39,741 nucleotides of DNA. Source: Acidobacteriaceae bacterium. GTDB lineage: Bacteria; Acidobacteriota; Terriglobia; Terriglobales; Acidobacteriaceae. Location: the NCBI GenBank assembly GCA_003171315.1, contig PMYE01000151.1:176-39916 (forward strand), given 5' to 3'. The notes under the pieces are model-generated. The model was not told the origin of the DNA. It saw only the letters and a list, made by a program, of their open reading frames with translations, and did not search any database. Positions 6,994 to 13,332 of the stretch are shown in pieces (within the stretch, counting starts at the first letter, position 1; the number at the start of each line of letters is the position of its first letter). Made by a program: the position numbers and the translations under genes.

Positions 6994-8253
6994 TCAGCGG
7001 ACAATCTCAGGGCGATAGACGTCCGGGCGGTGGATCGGTGGTTCGAAGTCCGGTTGCGGTTTGACGGCCTGGCTCTCCTCGCCGCGCAGCTTCATCTTGC
7101 TTGTGTGCACGTCGTAGCCCGTGCCGGGCAGGAGCGATTCCAGCACGAAGGTCTCCGCGCCGCCGCTCTTCATCTCGCGATAGCGGTAGATGCCCACCTC
7201 GCTTTCGCTGTTTTCGGTCCCGGTGGAGGGCTCGTCGAGGAAATGCTGCGCATCGGCTACGCTGGGCGCGGCGTGGTTTTCGCCCTCGGTCAGGCTCTCG
7301 GCCGCGTAGGAGCGGACCAGCTTGGTCCAGTAGCGCGAAAGCAGATCGGTCGAGGCAAAAAGGTCGGCCCAGATGATTTCGCCGCGCACGGCGACCACTA
7401 CGCCGATGGCGTGCTCGTCGCGCAACTTCGCCAGCACCTGCTCGCGGGCGTTCATGACCGGAGCCGCTGCTTCATCCACTTTCTCGCTCACAGCCGTATC
7501 CTGCATGGCCTTGGCGTAGCTGCTGGTGCCGAGCGTGCGGGGCGCAGACGCTCCGCGACCGAATCCGCCCGATGAGCCTGAGGACGCCGGCGCTGCGGCC
7601 ACCTCCATTTGCGAGATCGCGCCGTTCACCGAATTCCACACCTGCTGCTGGTCCTGCTCGGCCATGGCGCGCTCGCGCACCTCGGGCTGGACCATGAAGC
7701 TTTTTGCGGCTGACTTGCCCGCAGCGCCAAAGGTGGACGAACTCCCGGTCCAGCGGCCCGGCTCGATGCAGAAAACGGAGAGATCGATGGGATCGGCATC
7801 GGCGGGAACAATGCGATCCTTGGCGATGATTCGGTCCTGCTTGCCGCCGGTGACAATTTCGCCGGCGAGCAGCAGCAGCGGCCGCTTGGAGTGGTTGACG
7901 AGGACCAGCGTGTTCACCTCGTCGCCGCGATAGGCGTTTTCGGGGGCCTGTGGATTCCCGCCGTTCCTGGGCCGCACCAGTCCGCGCGCGCGGCCGGCCT
8001 CGGTCACTTCCACTTCGCCGCTCTTCAGGCCTTCGTCGAGGGTGATGAACGGGGTTTCCGCGATGGATTTTCCATCGGCCCGCACGACAGGAAACAAAAG
8101 CAGGTTTCCGCTCTCGATGGGAGCGAGCACGCGGTAGGGTCCGCTCTCGGCCTGCATCGGCCCGCCGGCTGCTTTCACGCTGTTCCAATGCTGAAATGCG
8201 GCTGCCGCAAAGACCAGCGCCGCCGCCAATGCAAATCTGCCCAGGTTTTTCAT
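6994..8253 (-). CDS. Secreted ARPP-1 (DUF6569)-like protein
   Basis: 419 aa with an N-terminal signal peptide (about residues 1-30). The core contains LLLLAGEIVTGGKQDRIIAKDRIVPA followed by PIDLSVFCIEPGRW, the conserved block that I recognise from ARPP-1/DUF6569 proteins. A low-complexity Ser/Gly/Ala segment (about residues 225-255) separates it from a second part ending in PPIHRPDVYRPEIVR. The ATG at 8253 was chosen because GGAGGAGGAG lies immediately upstream; a longer in-frame extension would only add an Arg-rich stretch. It is transcribed divergently from the sigma-factor gene across a 172-bp region. Biochemical function is unknown; a periplasmic or secreted role is inferred from the signal peptide. 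Confidence 0.7.
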   Translation of the reverse strand: MKNLGRFALAAALVFAAAAFQHWNSVKAAGGPMQAESGPYRVLAPIESGNLLLFPVVRADGKSIAETPFITLDEGLKSGEVEVTEAGRARGLVRPRNGGNPQAPENAYRGDEVNTLVLVNHSKRPLLLLAGEIVTGGKQDRIIAKDRIVPADADPIDLSVFCIEPGRWTGSSSTFGAAGKSAAKSFMVQPEVRERAMAEQDQQQVWNSVNGAISQMEVAAAPASSGSSGGFGRGASAPRTLGTSSYAKAMQDTAVSEKVDEAAAPVMNAREQVLAKLRDEHAIGVVVAVRGEIIWADLFASTDLLSRYWTKLVRSYAAESLTEGENHAAPSVADAQHFLDEPSTGTENSESEVGIYRYREMKSGGAETFVLESLLPGTGYDVHTSKMKLRGEESQAVKPQPDFEPPIHRPDVYRPEIVR

Positions 8254-8285
8254 CCGTCTCCTCCTCCGGTTCGTGGTCCTCCGCA

Positions 8286-8300
8286 CCGGTTATTGACCGG
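8286..8300. promoter_or_regulatory. Inverted repeat CCGGT-N5-ACCGG in a divergent promoter region
   Basis: A perfect 5-bp inverted repeat with a 5-bp spacer lies 33 bp upstream of the ARPP-1 start and about 125 bp upstream of the sigma-factor start. It could be an operator for either gene. The rest of the 172-bp divergent region shows no obvious -35/-10 pair. Weak evidence. Confidence 0.3.
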
Positions 8301-8425
8301 AGAACGGCGGGCAGGGGGCTTCTTGCAGAATTTTTTGTGGGACGGGGTTTGCGCGGCTTTCGATCCAGCGTCCAAAGAGTCCATCACAACGTCCAAAAAA
8401 TCAGGCGTATCGTGAGGGCGTGGGG

Positions 8426-9481
8426 ATGGCGCCAACGGAATCCGTAGCCAGCGCGGCTGAAGCGGCGATGCCGGCACTGCCGGGATCGGTCGGCCGTGCC
8501 CTGCTTGAGGAGCTTTGGCGGGGATGCGATGCGGCTGGCTGGGGCCTGGCAGAGGACGAGTTCGAGCGGATCCTGCTGGAAGCGGGAACGGCGCAGAATT
8601 TCGGGCTAGCCGAGGGCGAAACGGCGGCCCGCCCCGGCGGCCAAAGCCCATCGCCGGGGGCCCCGGTGAACCACCCCAGCGACGAAGACCCATCGCCGGG
8701 GACCCCGGTGACCCACCCCAGCGACGAAGACCTGTCGCCGGGGACCCCGGTGACGCGGCAGCAACAGGCGGCCTTCTTTCGCAAACTCTGTCTGAACGAT
8801 CTTGTGCTGGCGCGCGCCTGCGCGGCCGGGAACGAGCGCGCGTGGGAGCGCTTCATCGCTCGGCACCGGCAGCCGCTGGTTCGCGCGGCCATCGCCATCA
8901 CCGGCAGCGAGACGCTGGGCCGCGAATTGGCCGATCAACTGTATGGCGAGCTCTACGGCCTGACCATGCGGAACGGAGAGCGGCGCTGTCCGCTGCTTTC
9001 GTACCGCGGGCGGGGATCGCTGATGGGCTGGCTGCGGACGACGCTGGCGCAGCGGCACGTGGACTATCATCGCCGCAGGCAGCGCGAGGAGCCGCTGGAC
9101 GAGGTGGATGCGCCCGCTCCACATCCGCCTGCGGAAACGCCGGCCCAAGAGCTTTCGCTCCTGGAAGAAGCCATCGAAAAGGCGCTGCGGGAACGCGATG
9201 CGGAGGAGCGCTTTTTGCTGGCGGCTTATTATCTTGACGGGCAGACCTTGCTGCAGATTGCGCGCGTGCTCGGCGTGCACGAAGCCACGGTGAGCCGCAA
9301 ACTGCGGCGCGCGGCCGAGAACACGAGGAAGCAGGTGCTCGGGAATCTGCAGCGCGGCGGGCTGAGCCGGCGCGCGGCCCAGGAAGCGCTGCGCGCCGAC
9401 CCGCGCGATGTGGACGTGAACCTGAAAAAACTGCTGCAAAATTCGCAAACGGAGGCGTTCCAGGAACAGGCGGCGCCATGA
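8426..9481 (+). CDS. Sigma-70 family (ECF-like) RNA polymerase sigma factor with repeat-containing N-terminal extension
   Basis: 351 aa. Region 2 is about residues 120-175 (LVLARACAAGNERAWERFIARHRQPLVRAA...). Region 4 is about 240-300 and includes the helix-turn-helix LLQIARVLGVHEATVSRKLRRA. An N-terminal extension of about 115 residues precedes region 2. It includes a 14-residue tandem repeat (PSPGTPVTHPSDED type) encoded by 42-bp DNA repeats at 8649-8756. The start is ATG 8426, with GAGGG about 7 bp upstream; a GTG at 8420 is too close to that site. The next gene, a zinc-finger anti-sigma protein, starts within the stop codon (ATGA), so the two are translationally coupled. Target promoters cannot be told. 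Confidence 0.85.
   Translation: MAPTESVASAAEAAMPALPGSVGRALLEELWRGCDAAGWGLAEDEFERILLEAGTAQNFGLAEGETAARPGGQSPSPGAPVNHPSDEDPSPGTPVTHPSDEDLSPGTPVTRQQQAAFFRKLCLNDLVLARACAAGNERAWERFIARHRQPLVRAAIAITGSETLGRELADQLYGELYGLTMRNGERRCPLLSYRGRGSLMGWLRTTLAQRHVDYHRRRQREEPLDEVDAPAPHPPAETPAQELSLLEEAIEKALRERDAEERFLLAAYYLDGQTLLQIARVLGVHEATVSRKLRRAAENTRKQVLGNLQRGGLSRRAAQEALRADPRDVDVNLKKLLQNSQTEAFQEQAAP
8649..8756 (+). repeat. 42-bp tandem repeat (about 2.6 copies) inside the sigma-factor gene
   Basis: Three adjacent copies begin about 8649, 8691 and 8733, with period 42 bp (14 codons). Each has CGCCGGGG(G/A)CCCCGGTGA and the first two continue with CCACCCCAGCGACGAAGAC. The period keeps the reading frame. A 39-bp stretch of this repeat (8713-8751) matches 32 of 39 positions of a sequence inside the vanZ-like gene (19820-19858), which is read there in a different frame. 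This indicates a mobile or dispersed DNA element rather than shared protein ancestry. Confidence 0.8.
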
Positions 9482-10713
9482 GTACGACGACCCAACACGA
9501 GTTTCATCCCGGCGCGGAGAGCCTGAACGCGTTTGCCGAGCAGGCGCTTGGGCGGCGAGAGCGCGCCGAAGTGCTCGAGCACCTGGCGGTGTGCCCCCGG
9601 TGCAGGCAGGTGGTGGCGTTGGCGCAGGAAGCCGCGAGCGCGGAGGTTGTGGCCGCTGCCGCTGCGCGGGGCGCGGCAAAACGGCCGCGCGCCTGGTGGA
9701 GAAGCTGGGGGCTTGCCCTGGCTCCGGCCGCGGCGCTGGCCGCCACGGCGGCGGTGGCGGTTTACGTGCACGTGCGGCATGTGGAGCAAAGCGCCGAGAT
9801 GGTGAAGGTTGAACCGCAGAACGTTACTAAGAGCGAAATTGCCGCCGCAAATCCCGCGCCGGCGCAGCGGGCCGAGGCTGTGCCCGGGGCGCCTGCGACA
9901 GGGACAAAAGTATCGAAGTCAGCACGCTCAGGCGCGGCGCGTGGCGAGGTTCCGCAAGAACCTGTTGCAGAAACTGCGATGCCGGCGGCGGGCAGGATGA
10001 CCGGGCTGGAATCCGCCTCAGAGCAGGCAGCGCCGCCTTCGGAAAATAGCGGACAGGGATTCGCGGGCGGGGGCTTTGCCGGGGTCGCGCAGCGGGGGGG
10101 CGCGGACTTTTCCAGGCAGGAGCCGGGAGCAACGGCGTCTGACAAAAAGCGCGAGCAGATCGAACCCGAAGCGGCGCAGAGGAATCTGCTCGCGGCCAAG
10201 GCAAAGACGACAGCCAGCGAGCCCGGCGCAGACAACGGCGCGCAGGGCAGCGCCAACACGGAGGCTGCGGCCGTCTCGCAACAGCTTCTTGAAGAGCAAA
10301 GTGCCGCGGACACGAGCTTTGTGCAACGCGAAAAGCTAAGTTCCGGCGCATTCTCCACGACGGAAATGGTGCATCCCATCCACCTGCCCAGCGGCCTGCC
10401 CGCCGTGTCGATCGCGGCGGCGGGTCACCTTATGCTGGCCATCGACAAGGCGGGCACGCTGTTTCTGAGTGACGATTCCGGGAGCGCCTGGGAACCTGTG
10501 ACGAAGCAGTGGACGGGCCGCGCCGTGGCGGTACGGAGGCAAGCGCCGGTCAGTGGCAACACCGAAGCGGCTCCTGCCGCTGAAGCGGAAACGGCGGGGA
10601 ATGCCCCTGCCAGCACAAGCGCTGCGCCGCCGCCAGCCACAGTCTTTGAAATTCTGAATGACCACGGTCTGGCGTGGGTAAGTACCGATGGAAAGAATTG
10701 GATCGTCCAATGA
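9478..10713 (+). CDS. Transmembrane zinc-finger anti-sigma factor with C-terminal BNR/sialidase-like segment
   Basis: 411 aa. The N-terminus carries the ZAS signature H-x3-C-x2-C (His35, Cys39, Cys42), which binds zinc and holds the partner sigma factor in the cytoplasm. A single membrane helix spans about residues 77-99. It is followed by a long Ala/Gln/Glu-rich low-complexity region (about 110-295). The C-terminal 110 residues contain beta-strand segments such as GTLFLSDDSGSAWEPV and GLAWVSTDGKNWIVQ, like repeats of BNR or photosystem-stability-factor propellers. They are interrupted by another Ala/Pro-rich insertion (about 355-385). The ATG overlaps the sigma stop by 4 bp. Inferred role: the periplasmic segment senses a signal and releases the sigma factor. 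The signal is unknown. Confidence 0.78.
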   Translation: MSTTTQHEFHPGAESLNAFAEQALGRRERAEVLEHLAVCPRCRQVVALAQEAASAEVVAAAAARGAAKRPRAWWRSWGLALAPAAALAATAAVAVYVHVRHVEQSAEMVKVEPQNVTKSEIAAANPAPAQRAEAVPGAPATGTKVSKSARSGAARGEVPQEPVAETAMPAAGRMTGLESASEQAAPPSENSGQGFAGGGFAGVAQRGGADFSRQEPGATASDKKREQIEPEAAQRNLLAAKAKTTASEPGADNGAQGSANTEAAAVSQQLLEEQSAADTSFVQREKLSSGAFSTTEMVHPIHLPSGLPAVSIAAAGHLMLAIDKAGTLFLSDDSGSAWEPVTKQWTGRAVAVRRQAPVSGNTEAAPAAEAETAGNAPASTSAAPPPATVFEILNDHGLAWVSTDGKNWIVQ

Positions 10714-10917
10714 GCAGCGCGGCTACGCCGGAATGGAAGCAGAATGCCCCTGTACCGCATAGTGCAATTCCCACTATAGAAACTCCTGCTGACTGCCGAA
10801 AAAGCACATATCGGGATATTCGTGGCAGCGACGGTGCGCCGTGTGCGGATGACGACGGCGCGGAACCCGAACTTTGCGCCGTACGCGAGGGTTTCGGGAC
10901 AAAAGGGGGCTCCTGCG

Positions 10918-11784
10918 ATGGGAGCAGTGGGGATGGGCGATCAAAGCGGACAGACGGCCACTCTGCCCTGGGCCTATCTGCGCCTGCCGCCGTTTCCGCT
11001 GGTTGCCGTGAGGGTGCTGCAACTAGCAAACAATGAGAACGTGCAGCTGCACCAACTGTGCGATCTGATCTCCTCTGACCCGGCGTTCGCCAGCGAGGTT
11101 CTGACCGTCGCCAATTCGCTTCTCTACGCTCCGCGCTACCCCTCCACGAGCATTATGCAGGCCGTGGCCGTGCTGGGCGCCAACACGCTGCAGGGCATGT
11201 GCGTCACGGTCGGCGTGCGCGCTTATCTCGGCAAAGCCATGAGCTACCCGGCAATGCGCAATCTGTGGCGGCATAACCTGGCCTGCGCCATCATTGCGGA
11301 ACGGATTGCGAAGGTGGGCTTCCTCGACAAGGACTTGGCGTACACTTCCGGTATTCTGCACGATATCGGGCGCATCGCGCTGGCGGTGATTCAGCCCAAG
11401 GGGTACGCGGCGCTGTTGGAGAAACACTACGGGACGGCTGCCATCATGCTGGAAGCCGAGCGTGAGCTGTTCGGCTGGCATCACTGCGAGATAGGCCGGC
11501 AACTGATCGGCGATTGGAAGCTGCCCGAGAACTTCGAGGCGGTGGTTGCGGAACACCACGAGGTCCGGCGCAAGGACGGCGCGTGGGACGTGGCGGAACT
11601 GGTGAAAGTGAGCTGCGCTATGGCTTCGGCGGTGGGCTTTGCCGCGTTTCCGGGGTGCGAGACGGAGGCTTATGGCGATCTGCTTGCGGATCTGCCGGCG
11701 CGGGAACGCAGAGTGTTCCATCCTGACGCGGAAACGCTCAAGGGCGAAGTGGACGAGGGCATCCACGCCATCGAATCGGTTTGA
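10918..11784 (+). CDS. HDOD domain protein
   Basis: Single HDOD (HD-related output) domain covering nearly all of the 288 aa: LPPFPLVAVRVLQLANNENVQLHQLCDLISSDPAFASEVLTVANS, then HDIGRIALAV and HHCEIGRQLIGDW. HDOD proteins act in signalling (chemotaxis, cyclic-di-GMP linked control, stress) but mostly lack shown enzyme activity. The HD pair is kept in HDIGRIA. The start is uncertain: ATG 10918 has AAGGGGG about 8 bp upstream and is preferred. In-frame alternatives are GTG 10822, ATG 10849 and ATG 10933. The 5' spacer holds a short inverted repeat ATAGTG-N7-CACTAT (10759-10777) of unknown use. The gene stands alone, downstream of the sigma/anti-sigma pair and convergent with the next gene. Confidence 0.8.
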   Translation: MGAVGMGDQSGQTATLPWAYLRLPPFPLVAVRVLQLANNENVQLHQLCDLISSDPAFASEVLTVANSLLYAPRYPSTSIMQAVAVLGANTLQGMCVTVGVRAYLGKAMSYPAMRNLWRHNLACAIIAERIAKVGFLDKDLAYTSGILHDIGRIALAVIQPKGYAALLEKHYGTAAIMLEAERELFGWHHCEIGRQLIGDWKLPENFEAVVAEHHEVRRKDGAWDVAELVKVSCAMASAVGFAAFPGCETEAYGDLLADLPARERRVFHPDAETLKGEVDEGIHAIESV

Positions 11785-11904
11785 GTTCGCGCTCGCTGTC
11801 CGGCAATTCTGGAACCCGCTTCGGGGCAACCGGGAAACAGCGCTCACTTCATCAAGGCTGAAAGCCGGCGGCGGAGAACGATCCTTCCGCTTCGCCGTGA
11901 CCGG

Positions 11905-11924
11905 CCGCGGGCCATCTGCCGCGG
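11905..11924. terminator. Possible hairpin between convergent genes
   Basis: Two copies of CCGCGG separated by 8 bases (11905-11910 and 11919-11924) can pair as a stem between the HDOD gene (plus) and the acyltransferase gene (minus). There is no U-run on either side, so it is at best a weak terminator. Confidence 0.2.
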
Positions 11925-11937
11925 ATGCGCCGCGCCG

Positions 11938-13107
11938 CTACACCTTCACGAAGATCTTCTGGCGGTAAAGTACCCACACCGGGGGAAAGCATAGCGCCGT
12001 GTAGAAGACCGCATAGGCGAAGGCTCTCCATCCGGGATCGGGGATGCGGGTGAAAATATGCATGTACAAATAAGCGAGCGCGTCGGTCCGCCGTCCCGCG
12101 GAGGTGAAATGAACCAGCCCGATGGCCGGGGCCAGCAGTTCGCTGATCATGTAGGCCACAATGGCGTTCGAGCCGAAGACCAGCCACGGCCAAGCCAGCG
12201 CCTTGCTCCCTCCCGATCTGCCCCAGCCACGCTGTTCCATGGCCCAATAGACGAGCGCAAACACGACCAGCGACCACCCCGCCGCCGCCAGGACATAAGA
12301 ACTGGTCCACATCTTCTTGTTGAGCGGAAACCAGATCGACCAGAAGAAGCCTGAGGCCAGGCAAGCCGCCGCGCCCGCGGCCAGGCCCAGGGATTTCGCC
12401 TTCACGGAGCGCTCGCCGCTCAGCCACAGCGCGGCAAGCAATCCAAGCAAAGTCGTTCCAACGGCAGGAATATCGCTGAGCAGGCCTTCGGGATCGCGCG
12501 CGTTATGTGCGGGGAAGTCTTCGTAGAGATGACCGGGCATGAGCTGGCGGTCCACCCAGGCCACGATGTTCTGGTCCTTGTCGAGGAAGGGAACGTCGCG
12601 GCCGGGCATACCCGCTCCCGGCACGGGAACCCATCGCACCAGGATCCAATAGCCAAGGAGCACGCATACGAGCAGGCCGATCTTTGTCCACACGCGGCGG
12701 TCCCACAGGTAAAACAGGCTGACGATCAGGTAGCAGATGGCGATCCGCTGCAAAACGCCGTAGAAGCGCAGGTGGTCCAGATGGAAATAGGGAAAGCCAT
12801 TGACCACAATGCCCAGCAGGAACAAAATGACGGCTCGGCGAACGGTATGCCAAGCCAGCATGGCGCGTGAGCCGCCACGCTTCAGGCGCGCATCCGTGGA
12901 GAACACGATGGACACGCCCACCACGAAAAGAAACGTGGGAAACACCAGGTCGGTGGCCGTCATCCCGTTCCAATCGGCGTGGTGCATCTGCGTCCATGCG
13001 CCGACGCCGGAATTGTTCACCAAAATCATGAAAGCGATGGTCAAACCGCGCAGCACGTCGAGCGAAAGCAGCCGCTTGGGTGAAGAAACAGACGCCGGAT
13101 CGCTCAT
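11938..13107 (-). CDS. NagX/HGSNAT-like membrane acyltransferase (DUF5009 type)
   Basis: Polytopic protein of 389 aa with about ten helices. It opens with the family motif RLLSLDVLRGLTIAFMILVNNSG and continues with WNGMTATDLVFPTFLFVVGVSI, both typical of the NagX / heparan-alpha-glucosaminide acetyltransferase-like family found next to N-acetylglucosamine use genes. RVLQRIAICYL-like and NKKMWTSSYVL segments also match. Likely role: transfer of acetyl groups to amino sugars across the inner membrane, or sugar handling. No amino-sugar genes are adjacent here, so substrate is not supported by context. ATG 13107 was chosen because GGGAG lies about 11 bp upstream; ATG 13116 would be only 2 bp from it. 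Confidence 0.8.
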   Translation of the reverse strand: MSDPASVSSPKRLLSLDVLRGLTIAFMILVNNSGVGAWTQMHHADWNGMTATDLVFPTFLFVVGVSIVFSTDARLKRGGSRAMLAWHTVRRAVILFLLGIVVNGFPYFHLDHLRFYGVLQRIAICYLIVSLFYLWDRRVWTKIGLLVCVLLGYWILVRWVPVPGAGMPGRDVPFLDKDQNIVAWVDRQLMPGHLYEDFPAHNARDPEGLLSDIPAVGTTLLGLLAALWLSGERSVKAKSLGLAAGAAACLASGFFWSIWFPLNKKMWTSSYVLAAAGWSLVVFALVYWAMEQRGWGRSGGSKALAWPWLVFGSNAIVAYMISELLAPAIGLVHFTSAGRRTDALAYLYMHIFTRIPDPGWRAFAYAVFYTALCFPPVWVLYRQKIFVKV

Positions 13108-13255
13108 AACAACCATTGCTCCCAATTCGCGGATGCATCTACGCTACGCGACAGGGCCGGGTTACGCCAAGCTGGAACAAAGCAGTGCCTTCCCGATAAG
13201 GCGAGCGGTCGCCAGAGCCTCCCAGCGCGCGCGATTGAAACGCGGCTCCAATGGG

Positions 13256-13293
13256 AAAGGCCCGGACCTAAGCGTTCCGGGCCTTTTGTTTTG
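13256..13293 (+). terminator. Rho-independent terminator on the plus strand
   Basis: An 11-bp perfect stem AAAGGCCCGGA (13256-13266) / TCCGGGCCTTT (13276-13286) with a 9-nt loop is followed by TTTTGTTTT on the plus strand. On the minus strand the tail is only CTTTCCC. The flanking genes are both minus strand. The hairpin could serve the protease gene that ends at 13333, but its U-tract points the other way. The 13140-13255 stretch upstream can fold into further short stems (GCCTT/AAGGC, GCGA/TCGC, CGCG/CGCG), so an unannotated plus-strand RNA is possible. Confidence 0.75.
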
Positions 13294-13332
13294 ATCCCGC
13301 CGGGCGGCGAGATCGGACTTTGGCTTCCGTCC

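Noticed and set aside
8649-8756. Tandem repeats considered as a CRISPR array (also 22403-22672)
   Set aside because: Repeats are directly adjacent without unique spacers, keep the reading frame and lie inside genes.
13215-13255. tRNA T-arm-like sequence on the minus strand
   Set aside because: The stem does not have the conserved G53-C61 pair, and no matching acceptor, D or anticodon arms were found.
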